A DNA stretch of 34,774 nucleotides from JAGZHZ01 sp965150505. GTDB lineage: Bacteria; Bacillota; Clostridia; Lachnospirales; Lachnospiraceae. The notes under the pieces are model-generated. The model made no database searches. It saw only the letters and a list, made by a program, of their open reading frames with translations, and had not been told where the DNA came from. Made by a program: the position numbers and the translations under genes. Below, piece after piece: positions 8,526 to 17,141 of this stretch. The DNA lies in NCBI GenBank assembly GCA_965150505.1, contig CBCTVZ010000011.1:1-34774 (forward strand), given 5' to 3'. How positions within the stretch are numbered: the first letter of the stretch is position 1; each line of letters opens with the position of its first letter.

Positions 8526-9211
8526 ACGTTTTCCTCCTTCCGTGTTCTCTCTGAAATCTCTCCGTCAAAAATATCTACAATTCTCTTTGCGCACTGCGCC
8601 ACGCCTGCATCATGTGTAATCATGATGACAGTGACACCTTCTTTGTTCAATTCTTCAAATAATTCCATAACCTGATGACTCGATTTGGAATCAAGCGCTC
8701 CGGTCGGCTCATCTGCTAAAAGAATTTTCGGGTTATTTACCATTGCTCTTGCAATCGCAACACGCTGTTTTTGACCTCCTGACAGCTGATTCGGCACAAA
8801 ATGAAGACGATCGCCAAGCCCTACTCTCTCAAGAGCAATCTGAGCCCTTTTTCTTCGTTCCTTTTTTTTCACTCCTGCATAGATCAGGGGCAGAGCCACA
8901 TTGTCAAGAGCCGAAAGTTTCGGAAGCAGTTGAAAGTTCTGAAATACAAAGCCAATACTTTTTAATCGCACTTCAGCAACTTGATTTTCTTTTTGTTCCA
9001 ATACCTTCTGCCCATCCAGCCGAAATGTTCCTTTCGTTGGTTTATCAAGGCATCCGATAATGTTCATCAGCGTCGATTTTCCAGAACCAGACGGTCCCAT
9101 AATCGCCACATATTCCCCCTCTTCCACTTGCAGATTGATATCTTTTAAAACAGGCACAATCATCTTGCCTTGGATATAATCTTTATAAATATGCTCCATC
9201 TCTAAAATCAA
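8522..9211 (-). CDS. ABC transporter ATPase, MacB/LolD-like
   Basis: Cytoplasmic ATPase that energises the permease at 4100-5353. 229 residues, complete. Walker A GPSGSGKST (39-47), Q-loop QNFQLLPKL (91-99), signature LSGGQKQR (143-150), Walker B ILLADEPTGALD (163-174) and switch histidine H200 in MITHD are all intact. The fold and motif spacing match the LolD/MacB class that partners FtsX-type permeases. It is the second gene of the operon, 18 bases after the first adaptor, and overlaps the second adaptor by 4 bases. Confidence 0.95.
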   Translation of the reverse strand: MILEMEHIYKDYIQGKMIVPVLKDINLQVEEGEYVAIMGPSGSGKSTLMNIIGCLDKPTKGTFRLDGQKVLEQKENQVAEVRLKSIGFVFQNFQLLPKLSALDNVALPLIYAGVKKKERRKRAQIALERVGLGDRLHFVPNQLSGGQKQRVAIARAMVNNPKILLADEPTGALDSKSSHQVMELFEELNKEGVTVIMITHDAGVAQCAKRIVDIFDGEISERTRKEENV

Positions 9212-9229
9212 CGTTCTTCACTCCGTTCT

Positions 9230-10672
9230 TTATAATCCGCTGTCAAATCCGCCAATCAGACTTCCATTTCCTAAATCCATACTGCCAATTTCTCCGTCCC
9301 CCAAAAACTGTTCTTCTGAAAGTCCGTCCTCATCTGCCAGATCTCCTTCTTTGATATCATCCATGATCCCATCTGCCATAGATGCGTCTGGCATTGTGGC
9401 ATCATAGCCAGTGGCCAGAAAATCATCAAAATTAAGATTCTCGTCAAATTCTTCGTTCACATCTTCCTCTGAGCCACCCATTCCAAATGTAGCTTCATCA
9501 ATATTGTGCGTGATCGGCATTCCTTCCTGAAGTCCCTGACTTGGATATGTGATATAATCTCCTCCTGCAAGACCATCTAAGATCTCATATTGATCCAGTT
9601 CCTCATCAAACTCGCCAAGTGTCAATACCCTCTTTTCCAATCTGTCTTTGCTGCTTGCCGCCCAGACATACGGGTCGCTTCCTTCTTCCTGAACAATGTA
9701 GTAAGATGGCAGCCACAGTCCTGATTTGACCTCCATCTGACCGTTATCCATCTCAATATAAACGTGCTGTCCTAACATCAGCCCCTCATCGTCATCGAGA
9801 ACCACATAAAACGGATATGTACTGCTGCCGTTGTTGGATTGATTGGAAGAATACATATCAGTCTGATTTGAAGAGGCGGATTCCATATCAATCGAGTCTA
9901 GCGTTCCCCTCCAGATCTGATCTTCATTTACACGCGAATGAACAATCACTCTGCTGCCCAGCATCAATGAGTGCATATTCTGCTCATTCACTGTTCCTTT
10001 TACTCGATAATCACCTGTGGCAAGAATCGTAATCAGCGGATCCGGCTCTCCTGTATATGCGTTCATACTGGAGCTGTCTGTATTGATCGTTTTTACTACG
10101 CCGTCAATCTCGCTTGATACAACAGAATTATTTATCGTTTTTTTCAGCTGTTCCATCTCTACTTTTTTACTTTTCTGTTCATACTCCGTACGTTTTACAG
10201 TATTTTCTGCTGTCTGAATCTCAATCGTATAATTGAGCTGTTCATCTGCCCCAGCCTTTGCCTGAGCAACTTTCAATTCTTCAATCTGGGCCTTTGTATT
10301 TTCAATATCATTCGCTGTACGTTCCAGATCAATTTCTGCCTGAGCCAGACTGTTCTGCGCCTCTGTCGTATCATACTTAAAAAGCTTCTGTCCTGTTTTT
10401 ACAGTCTCTCCCACTTTTACATAAACTTCTTCAATTTTCTGATCCTGTGACTGTTCTACTTTCCAGGTCTCCTGCGGTTCAATCACTCCATTGTAGCGAT
10501 TATTCAGCCCTGTTCCGCCTTCCAGTCCTGCGATCATGGATACGGAATCTACAAATACTACATTATTTGCATCGGAACTTTCTGTTTTTCCCGGTCCTAA
10601 ATAACGCCATACTGCATATCCGCTTCCTCCTAGCACTGCCAGTATTAAAACTGTAACTAAAAATTTCTTCAT
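9230..10672 (-). CDS. HlyD/MacA-like adaptor protein with acidic tail
   Basis: First gene of the exporter operon, 480 residues. Membrane anchor at about 5-25. The first lipoyl half (IEEVYVKVGETVKTGQKL, about 80-97) is followed by a continuous coiled-coil hairpin (about 103-185), the second lipoyl half (SSEIDGVVKTINTD) and a beta-barrel region, so the adaptor core is of ordinary size. After about residue 390 comes a Gly/Asp/Glu/Met-rich acidic tail of some 85 residues (for example EEDVNEEFDENLNFDD) with no known fold. The start ATG follows AAGGTGATT. The operon contains a second, much larger adaptor, so the complex may use two different adaptors per permease dimer or swap between them; that is inference. 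Confidence 0.92.
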   Translation of the reverse strand: MKKFLVTVLILAVLGGSGYAVWRYLGPGKTESSDANNVVFVDSVSMIAGLEGGTGLNNRYNGVIEPQETWKVEQSQDQKIEEVYVKVGETVKTGQKLFKYDTTEAQNSLAQAEIDLERTANDIENTKAQIEELKVAQAKAGADEQLNYTIEIQTAENTVKRTEYEQKSKKVEMEQLKKTINNSVVSSEIDGVVKTINTDSSSMNAYTGEPDPLITILATGDYRVKGTVNEQNMHSLMLGSRVIVHSRVNEDQIWRGTLDSIDMESASSNQTDMYSSNQSNNGSSTYPFYVVLDDDEGLMLGQHVYIEMDNGQMEVKSGLWLPSYYIVQEEGSDPYVWAASSKDRLEKRVLTLGEFDEELDQYEILDGLAGGDYITYPSQGLQEGMPITHNIDEATFGMGGSEEDVNEEFDENLNFDDFLATGYDATMPDASMADGIMDDIKEGDLADEDGLSEEQFLGDGEIGSMDLGNGSLIGGFDSGL

Positions 10673-10704
10673 ATGCCAATCACCTTATCTTTAAATTTTT
10701 AATT

Positions 10705-10749
10705 ATTATAGCATAAGAGCCATTGCCCGCACATTAAGTTTGTCTTAAT
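10705..10749 (-). promoter_or_regulatory. Exporter operon promoter: extended -10 plus upstream inverted repeat
   Basis: On the minus strand TGC-TATAAT (TATAAT at 10705-10710) is an extended -10. No -35 hexamer lies at 17 bases (the bases there are TGTGCG). Instead a perfect inverted repeat ATTAAG-N5-CTTAAT occupies 10733-10749, centred near -43. A missing -35 with a symmetric site just upstream fits an activator-dependent promoter, such as one used by a response regulator. No regulator gene is present in the window. Confidence 0.6.
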
Positions 10750-10808
10750 TTACATTTTTCCTCTTCTGCCATTTTTCTCCTCTTATACATCTATTTTTTA
10801 TCGGATGT

Positions 10809-10846
10809 GTCGTAAAACCTCTAGCTTTAGCTATGTGGAGCGTCAA
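10809..10846 (+). mobile_element. Degenerate IS200/IS605 right-end fragment
   Basis: CCTCTAGC-TTTA-GCTATGTGG then AGCGTCAA matches the right-end motif at 1-53 over about 29 bases with substitutions. Several are compensatory in the hairpin (GGC/GCC became AGC/GCT). No transposase gene is nearby. It lies between the exporter promoter and the glyA terminator. Confidence 0.5.
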
Positions 10847-10855
10847 TTTACCCGT

Positions 10856-10907
10856 TTAAAAAGAGCTGTGAAAATCATCAGTTTCCTGATCATTCTGCAA
10901 CAGCTCT
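10856..10907 (-). terminator. glyA terminator
   Basis: On the minus strand a long hairpin, GAGCTGTTGCAGAATGATCAG / CTGATGATTTTCACAGCTC with a GAAA loop, is followed by TTTTT. It begins about 16 bases after the glyA stop. Confidence 0.8.
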
Positions 10908-10922
10908 ATGATTCTTTTTATT

Positions 10923-12161
10923 TTATATTAACGGATATTTGTCTGTCAAGCCTTTCATCATTTCACGCTCTTTTTGATGATCTGCCTGCGGATTTTTTAA
11001 AACAGAGGCGATTGCTTCTGCAATCACGTCCATATCTTCTTCCTTCATTCCTCTTGAAGTAACTGCCGGTGTTCCCAGACGGATACCGCTTGTCACAAAT
11101 GCTGATTTTGGATCATTTGGAATGGTATTTTTATTTGCTGTGATTGAAATGCCGTCCAGCAGATTTTCTGCTTCTTTTCCTGTCAAATCCAGATTCGTCA
11201 GATCAACCAGCATTAAATGATTGTCCGTTCCTCCTGAAACAATCTTGATCCCGCGTTTCATCAAACCATTGCACAATGCTTTTGCATTTTTTGCCACGTT
11301 CTGCTGATACGTTTTAAATTCTTCTGATAAAGCTTCTTTAAAGCAGACTGCTTTTGCCGCAATCACGTGCATCAGAGGACCGCCCTGTATTCCTGGGAAG
11401 ACTGCTTTATTAAAGTTGAATTTTTTTGCCGTCTCTTCGCTTGATAAGATTAATCCGCCTCTTGGTCCTCTCAAAGTTTTATGCGTTGTCGTTGTCACAA
11501 CGTCTGCATATGGAATCGGACTTGGATGAATACCTGCTGCGACAAGACCTGCTATGTGTGCAATATCAACCATCAAATATGCCCCAACTTCATCTGCTAT
11601 TTCACGGAATTTTTTAAAATCAATAACTCTGGCATATGCGCTTGCGCCTGCCACAATTAATTTTGGTCTGCATTCCAGAGCAATCTTACGCACGTTCTCA
11701 TAGTCAATCACTCCTTCATCATTTACACCATATGGAACGGCATGGAAATATGCGCCGGACATATTTGCCTCACTTCCGTGTGAAAGATGACCGCCATGCG
11801 CTAAGTTCATTCCAAGGACCGTATCTCCCGGCTTCAACATAGCAAAAAATACAGCCATGTTTGCCTGTGCGCCGGAATGTGGCTGAACATTTGCGTAAGT
11901 ACATCCAAAAATTTTTTTTGCTCTCTCAATCGCAATCGTCTCCACCTCGTCTACACATTCACATCCGCCATAAAATCTTTTTCCCGGATATCCTTCCGCA
12001 TATTTATTTGTCAAAGGACTGCCCATTGCCGCCATGACAGCTTTGCTTACCCAGTTTTCTGAGGCAATCAGTTCAATATGACTATTTTGGCGATTCTGTT
12101 CTTTTTCAATACACGCTGCAATTTCAGGATCAACCGCTCTGACTTCTTCTAATGAATACAT
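10923..12161 (-). CDS. glyA: Serine hydroxymethyltransferase
   Basis: PLP enzyme of the cytoplasm that interconverts serine + tetrahydrofolate with glycine + methylene-THF, the main source of one-carbon units. 412 residues, the usual bacterial length. Visible motifs are ELIASENWVS near the N-terminus, the folate/PLP region HGGHLSHG, DIAHIAGLVAAG (PLP-contacting Asp and His) and the Schiff-base lysine motif VTTTTHKTLRGPRGG. It has its own promoter and terminator, so it is monocistronic. AGGAGGG precedes the ATG. No riboswitch is visible in its leader of about 40 bases. Confidence 0.98.
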   Translation of the reverse strand: MYSLEEVRAVDPEIAACIEKEQNRQNSHIELIASENWVSKAVMAAMGSPLTNKYAEGYPGKRFYGGCECVDEVETIAIERAKKIFGCTYANVQPHSGAQANMAVFFAMLKPGDTVLGMNLAHGGHLSHGSEANMSGAYFHAVPYGVNDEGVIDYENVRKIALECRPKLIVAGASAYARVIDFKKFREIADEVGAYLMVDIAHIAGLVAAGIHPSPIPYADVVTTTTHKTLRGPRGGLILSSEETAKKFNFNKAVFPGIQGGPLMHVIAAKAVCFKEALSEEFKTYQQNVAKNAKALCNGLMKRGIKIVSGGTDNHLMLVDLTNLDLTGKEAENLLDGISITANKNTIPNDPKSAFVTSGIRLGTPAVTSRGMKEEDMDVIAEAIASVLKNPQADHQKEREMMKGLTDKYPLI

Positions 12162-12207
12162 GTTTTTACCCTCCTGTTACTCTCTGCTTCGCTAAAGTGA
12201 TGGCTTT

Positions 12208-12236
12208 ATTTTACTTTTTCTATCATACCATGTCAA
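12208..12236 (-). promoter_or_regulatory. glyA promoter
   Basis: TTGACA (12231-12236) and TAAAAT (12208-12213) on the minus strand with a 17-base spacer, about 40 bases from the start codon. Confidence 0.75.
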
Positions 12237-12251
12237 GATTTTTTTCTCTAT

Positions 12252-12280
12252 TTGACAATTTCTTAATTTTCTATTAAACT
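12252..12280 (+). promoter_or_regulatory. Promoter for the DUF1294 gene and probably the lipoprotein gene
   Basis: TTGACA (12252-12257), 17 bases, TAAACT (12275-12280) on the plus strand. It is divergent from the glyA promoter, with only 15 bases between the two -35 boxes. Confidence 0.65.
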
Positions 12281-12362
12281 GAATCCGTATTTGTTACTGA
12301 TTATTTTTCCCTTTTATCCTATTTTTTAAGGGAATCTTTCTTTTTATTTTACAGAGGTTTTT

Positions 12363-12650
12363 ATGGTAAAAATATTGATTGTTTATTTTCTGATATTAAA
12401 TCTGATTGCGCTTTTTTTGATGGCTTCTGATAAAAGAAAAGCCCAAAAAGGACGCTGGCGTATTGCCGAAAAAACGCTGTTTGGGTTTGCTTTGTTTGGA
12501 GGCAGTATCGGAATCTTTCTCGGAATGCGCCTGTTTCATCACAAGACACGAAAACCCCTCTTCCGTTTTGGAATCCCTGCGGTTATTCTCATTCAGTTTT
12601 TTGTTGCTGGTTTTGTTTTGTATTATCAAAATATCGGATCATTCCATTAA
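12363..12650 (+). CDS. DUF1294 family small membrane protein
   Basis: 95 residues with three hydrophobic segments (about 4-20, 37-55, 70-87) and the conserved DUF1294 stretch: MASDKRKAQKGRWRIAEKTL, then GGSIGIFLGM and FHHKTRKPLF. The family is widespread in bacteria and has no known function. The ATG follows AGAGGTTTTT. The next gene starts 81 bases downstream without a terminator between, so the two are probably co-transcribed. A 62-codon frame on the opposite strand is only its shadow. Confidence 0.9.
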   Translation: MVKILIVYFLILNLIALFLMASDKRKAQKGRWRIAEKTLFGFALFGGSIGIFLGMRLFHHKTRKPLFRFGIPAVILIQFFVAGFVLYYQNIGSFH

Positions 12651-12731
12651 GTTTTTTGTAAGTGGTTCACTTTCCAGATCATCGTTTTGATGAGTTCTAA
12701 AATTTACGGAATGCAATAAAGGAGACATGTT

Positions 12732-13925
12732 ATGTATAAAAAAATACTTTATCGGCTTTCATTTTTTCTTTTTCTCTGCTCTTTCTGCGCAGTCATACTT
12801 TCCGGATGTTCTGCAAACAAAAATTCTCCAAAGGGTGTCGTGAGAAAAGAGCTGAATTTAATCAAAAATTTAGACGAAGAGACCATCGAATCCTTCTCTT
12901 CCTATAAGATCTTTTCTGAAAGTGAAAGCCTTCCAGCTGAAATCAGACAATCGGCGCTAGAAGCTATGAAATTATTTTTTCAGAACTTTTCCTATAAGAT
13001 TGAAGATACGAATATAACAGAAGATCAGGCTGTTGTCACCGTCTCTATCACTAATATTGATGCCCGTACGCTTGCCAATGATCTTTGCCGCGCTATTATC
13101 GCAGATTCTTTGAATCATCCTGCAAAGGCAGAACAGTCTTCTGTTGCTTTCTATTCTGATCTTTTGAAATATCTGCTTACACAAAACCAATACGAATTAA
13201 AAACTACAACGCTAGAAATTCCTCTGGAAAAAATAGAAGGGATCTGGACAATCATCTCTTCTGCAAAACTAGAAGATGGTCTTGTCGGAGGCTTATCGTC
13301 CTACATGATGGACCCTGACATCGTATCCGCACAAGAGCTTGTAGAAATCAATCTGAAACATTTTCAAGATATGACGCCGGATCAGTTCCTCTCCTATTTT
13401 GGAATCGATGATATTTTTTCTACATCTAGTTCAACTGCAGATGAAATCGACCTTGCTTTTGCATCACAGATTTTAGATCATCTTACATACCAAATTGTTT
13501 CTTCTAATCAAACAGATTCTTCCGCTGAGGTTCTGGTGGATATTACAAATCTGGATCTCTATTCTGTTTTGGATTCTTATAAAGTTGCTTTGCTTGCATA
13601 TGCTGAAACGGCAGATCCGATTCTGGCCACAGAGCAGGAACGCAATGAAAAAACGGCGCTGCTTCTCTTAGAATCTCTTCAGGAGACGGATGAGGTGACT
13701 ACAAATACGCTCTCTATCCAGTTAAAAAATACAGGATTGATCTGGGAAATTCAAAACACTTCTGAATTGACCGAGGCGATTCTTGGCAATATCACAGAAG
13801 CTTCCTCTGCCTTTTTAGAAGCCTCTGAACAGACAAAAATGTTTTCCGATGAATTGGAGACAGAAACGGAATCTTCTCCTCAGACAAATTTAGAAAATAT
13901 GCCTGTCATTCAACCAACTGTATAA
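12732..13925 (+). CDS. Lipoprotein with two tandem related domains
   Basis: 397 residues. The N-terminus is a lipoprotein signal with lipobox LSGC (Cys about 26). Two halves align: about 40-190 (AVVTVSITNIDARTL ... TTLEIPLEKIEGIWTI) and about 200-345 (AEVLVDITNLDLYSV ... NTLSIQLKNTGLIWEI). Each has the shape of a compact NTF2-like/DUF5105-like fold, as found in many Firmicute lipoproteins; the family call is tentative. It ends in a short ETETESS tail. AAAGGAG precedes the ATG. Function unknown; it faces the outside of the membrane. Confidence 0.85.
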   Translation: MYKKILYRLSFFLFLCSFCAVILSGCSANKNSPKGVVRKELNLIKNLDEETIESFSSYKIFSESESLPAEIRQSALEAMKLFFQNFSYKIEDTNITEDQAVVTVSITNIDARTLANDLCRAIIADSLNHPAKAEQSSVAFYSDLLKYLLTQNQYELKTTTLEIPLEKIEGIWTIISSAKLEDGLVGGLSSYMMDPDIVSAQELVEINLKHFQDMTPDQFLSYFGIDDIFSTSSSTADEIDLAFASQILDHLTYQIVSSNQTDSSAEVLVDITNLDLYSVLDSYKVALLAYAETADPILATEQERNEKTALLLLESLQETDEVTTNTLSIQLKNTGLIWEIQNTSELTEAILGNITEASSAFLEASEQTKMFSDELETETESSPQTNLENMPVIQPTV

Positions 13926-13933
13926 AGCAATAT

Positions 13934-13991
13934 AAAAAAAGTATGTGTTCCAATTTCATTTTCACTCATGGAACACATACTCTTTTTTTAA
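13934..13991. terminator. Bidirectional terminator between the lipoprotein gene and aspS
   Basis: Perfect 12-bp stem GTATGTGTTCCA / TGGAACACATAC with A7 on one side and a T-rich run (CTTTTTTT) on the other. It serves the converging transcripts of the lipoprotein gene and the apt-to-aspS operon. Confidence 0.88.
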
Positions 13992-14029
13992 GGACAACGT
14001 TTGTTTCTTACTCTATCCTGTAAAAAAAT

Positions 14030-15832
14030 TTAATCTTCTTTTTTCTCTTCTTTTTCTACCACTTTCAGGCACAATTCTTCTAACTGTTTCTCTTCTACTG
14101 TTCCAGGAGCTCCAGTCATCAGACAAGAAGCATCTTTTACTTTCGGGAATGCAATCACTTCACGGATGCTGTCTTCTTCTGCCATCAGCATAATCAAACG
14201 ATCTAAACCATATGCCAGTCCTGCGTGAGGAGGAACTCCATATCGGAATGCGCGAAGCAAAAATCCAAACTGGTCTTCTGCTCTTTCCGGTGTAAATCCA
14301 AGAATCTCAAACATCTTAGACTGAATATCATCCTGATGGATTCTCACACTTCCTCCGCCAACTTCTGTACCATTCAGCACAATATCATATGCTTTTGCAC
14401 GAACTGCTCCTGGATCGGTGTCAATCTTATCCAAATCTTCTTCCATTGGCATTGTAAATGGATGGTGCATCGCCACATATCTTCCCTGATCTTCTGACCA
14501 CTCAAGAAGAGGGAATTCTGTCACCCACAGGAATTTGTATTCGTTTTTCTTCAAAAGTCCAAGATTTCTTGCAATCTCAAGACGCAGATTTCCAAGAACA
14601 TCCCATACTACTTTATTCTTGTCTGCCGCAAAGAAAAGTAAGTCTCCTGGTTTTCCTTCCATCTTCTCAACAAGCGCTTTCAGTTCTTCTTCTGTCATGA
14701 ATTTCGCAAAAGAAGATTTATACGTTCCATCCTCGTTGATTGCAAGATAAGCCAGTCCTTTTGCGCCATATCCTTTCGCAAACTCTACTAAAGCGTCAAT
14801 TTTCTTTCTTGGCATATGGCCCTGTCCGTCTGCGTTAATTCCACGCACGCTTCCGCCATTTTCCAGTGCATTTTTAAATACAGAGAAGCCACAGTCTTTC
14901 ACTACGTCTGATACGTCTTTTAATTCCATACCAAAGCGGATATCTGGTTTATCAGAACCAAAACGATCCATTGCTTCCTGCCATGTCATTCTCGGAATTG
15001 GAAGCGGTACTTCCACACCGATTGCTTTCTTAAAGATTCTAGCAAGCAGTCTTTCGTTTACATCGATTACATCATCAATGTCTACGAAAGAAAGTTCCAT
15101 ATCGATCTGTGTAAATTCTGGCTGACGGTCTGCTCTTAAATCTTCATCACGGAAACATTTTGCAATCTGGAAATAGCGGTCATATCCAGAACACATCAAC
15201 AACTGTTTGTACAGCTGAGGAGACTGTGGAAGAGCATAAAAGTTTCCTGTGTGAATACGGCTTGGCACAAGATAATCTCTTGCTCCTTCTGGTGTACTCT
15301 TAATCAGGATTGGTGTTTCAATCTCTAAAAATCCTTCCTCTGCCAAAAAAGCACGAACTTCTGTCGCAACAAGACTTCTAAGCATCAGATTTCTCTGAAG
15401 ATTTGGACGTCTTAAATCCAGAAAACGGTATTTCAGTCTCAGCTCATCTTTTGTCTGAATATGTTCCTCAATCGGGAATGGCGGTGTCTCTGATTCTGAT
15501 AAAATACGCAGATTTGTGGCGCGCACTTCCAGCTCACCTGTTGTCAGGTTTTCATTGACTGCTCCGCCTCTTTTTTCTAATCTTCCTTCTACTGCGATGA
15601 CGAACTCGCTGCGGATTTTTTCTGCTTTCTCAAATCCTTCTGTTCCAATATCATTTTCATCAAATACAATCTGCAAAATTCCGGAACGGTCACGAAGATC
15701 CACGAAGATTAAGCTTCCTAAATTTCTTCTCTTCTGTACCCATCCCATAACTGTTACTGTCGAGCCAACCGGCGCATTGACGGTCTCTGCACATCGATGG
15801 GATCGTCTCAATCCCTTCATTGATTCTGCCAT
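14030..15832 (-). CDS. aspS: Aspartyl-tRNA synthetase
   Basis: Class II synthetase charging tRNA-Asp; 600 residues, the bacterial long form. The N-terminal OB-fold anticodon domain (GWVQKRRNLGSLIFVDLRD) is followed by motif 1 and the flipping-loop region (FLEIETPILIKSTPEGARDY), QSPQ and motif 2 (FRDEDLRADRQPEFTQIDME). The inserted GAD domain occupies about 300-420, and motif 3 is AYGLDRLIML. Whether it also charges tRNA-Asn cannot be settled here. GAGGAAAGAAAAA precedes the ATG. It is last in a seven-gene operon, 51 bases after hisS. Confidence 0.98.
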   Translation of the reverse strand: MAESMKGLRRSHRCAETVNAPVGSTVTVMGWVQKRRNLGSLIFVDLRDRSGILQIVFDENDIGTEGFEKAEKIRSEFVIAVEGRLEKRGGAVNENLTTGELEVRATNLRILSESETPPFPIEEHIQTKDELRLKYRFLDLRRPNLQRNLMLRSLVATEVRAFLAEEGFLEIETPILIKSTPEGARDYLVPSRIHTGNFYALPQSPQLYKQLLMCSGYDRYFQIAKCFRDEDLRADRQPEFTQIDMELSFVDIDDVIDVNERLLARIFKKAIGVEVPLPIPRMTWQEAMDRFGSDKPDIRFGMELKDVSDVVKDCGFSVFKNALENGGSVRGINADGQGHMPRKKIDALVEFAKGYGAKGLAYLAINEDGTYKSSFAKFMTEEELKALVEKMEGKPGDLLFFAADKNKVVWDVLGNLRLEIARNLGLLKKNEYKFLWVTEFPLLEWSEDQGRYVAMHHPFTMPMEEDLDKIDTDPGAVRAKAYDIVLNGTEVGGGSVRIHQDDIQSKMFEILGFTPERAEDQFGFLLRAFRYGVPPHAGLAYGLDRLIMLMAEEDSIREVIAFPKVKDASCLMTGAPGTVEEKQLEELCLKVVEKEEKKED

Positions 15833-15883
15833 TTTTTCTTTCCTCCATTACTGTGTTCTATCTATTTTCTAGCTCAAATGATC

Positions 15884-17125
15884 TTAAAACAAAGAAGCAA
15901 TCTGATCCAGTGCAATTTCTGTCTGTTCTCCTGTTTCCATATCTTTCACTCTTGCACAGTTTTTCTCTAACTCATCAGAGCCGATGATCACGGTCTTTTT
16001 GGCGTTGATTTTATTTGCATATTTCATCTGCGCCTTGACGCTTCGATCCATATAATCCGTCTCTACAATGATTCCTTTTTCTCTCAGCTCTCTCACAAGT
16101 TTATAAGCGCGTCCTCTTGCTTCTTTTCCCAAAATACCGACATACAGAGCAACTGGTTCTTCCTGTACAAGTTCCACGCCTTCTTTTTCCATAAAATACA
16201 GGATTCTCTCAATTCCCATACCAAATCCTACCGATGGAATATCCTGTTTTTCATCAATCTCATGGATCAGTCCATCGTATCTTCCTCCTCCGCACAGAGT
16301 AAATCCATCGGAGTTTACAAATTCAAATACGGTCTTTGTATAGTAATCCAATCCGCGCACAATTCCTGTATCTACTTCATATTCAATCCCAAGTTCATCT
16401 AAAAGGGATTTTAATTCTTCAAAATGCGTTCTGCACTCTTCATCGAGATAGTCAATCGTACGAGGCGCTTTTGCCACAATTTCCTTACACTCAGGAACTT
16501 TACAGTCAATGACACGAAGTGGATTTTTCTGCATTCTCTCCCGACAGGTCGGACACAACTGATCCTCGTGTTCTTTTAAGTAAGCTAAAAGAGCTTCATT
16601 GTACGTTTTTCTGCAATTTTTACAGCCAATGCTGTTGATGTGCAGTTTTGCATCTTTCAGTCCAAATCTCTGAATTAACGTTGTGATAAAACTGATCAGT
16701 TCTACTTCTGCAAGCGGACTTTTTGATCCAACAAACTCGATTCCAAACTGGTGATGCTGACGCAGTCTTCCACTCTGTGGCTTTTCATAGCGAAATGCCT
16801 GTGTCACATAATAAAGTTTTGTCGGTGCCGGATCTGCATACATATTGTGTTCCAGATAAGCTCTCATTGCTCCCGCTGTTCCTTCTGGTTTCAGCGTAAT
16901 ACTGCGGTTTCCTTTATCTGTAAAAGTATACATTTCCTTTTGTACAACGTCCGTTGTCTCTCCGACACCGCGCTGAAAAAGCACGGTATGCTCAAACATC
17001 GGCGTGATAATTTCACTGATATGATATGTTTTCGCCAGATCTCTCGCAATTTTTTCTACAGCGGAGCGCTTGCTCATTCTTTCTCCGTACCAGTCTTCTA
17101 CACCTCTTGGCGCCTGTGTAATCAT
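15884..17125 (-). CDS. hisS: Histidyl-tRNA synthetase
   Basis: Class II synthetase charging tRNA-His, 413 residues. Motif 1 (TPMFEHTVLFQRGVGE), motif 2 (TQAFRYEKPQSGRLRQHHQFGIE), the histidine-binding motif GLDYYTKTVFEF and motif 3 (GFGMGIERIL) are all present. A Cys cluster (CKNCRK ... CPTCRE ... CKVPECKE, about 168-214) marks the insertion domain and may bind a metal; this version is common in clostridia. GGAGG precedes the ATG. It lies 16 bases after the HD-GYP gene. Confidence 0.98.
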   Translation of the reverse strand: MITQAPRGVEDWYGERMSKRSAVEKIARDLAKTYHISEIITPMFEHTVLFQRGVGETTDVVQKEMYTFTDKGNRSITLKPEGTAGAMRAYLEHNMYADPAPTKLYYVTQAFRYEKPQSGRLRQHHQFGIEFVGSKSPLAEVELISFITTLIQRFGLKDAKLHINSIGCKNCRKTYNEALLAYLKEHEDQLCPTCRERMQKNPLRVIDCKVPECKEIVAKAPRTIDYLDEECRTHFEELKSLLDELGIEYEVDTGIVRGLDYYTKTVFEFVNSDGFTLCGGGRYDGLIHEIDEKQDIPSVGFGMGIERILYFMEKEGVELVQEEPVALYVGILGKEARGRAYKLVRELREKGIIVETDYMDRSVKAQMKYANKINAKKTVIIGSDELEKNCARVKDMETGEQTEIALDQIASLF

Positions 17126-17141
17126 ACGTTTTTTTCCTCCA

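Noticed and set aside
12162..12207. Glycine or folate riboswitch before glyA
   Set aside because: The leader after the promoter is only about 40 bases, too short for either.
12361..12629. Minus-strand frames over the DUF1294 gene
   Set aside because: They overlap a conserved gene on the other strand and have no RBS or similarity.
15833..15883. T-box leader before aspS or hisS
   Set aside because: Gaps of 51 and 16 bases inside the operon cannot hold a T-box and show no terminator hairpin.
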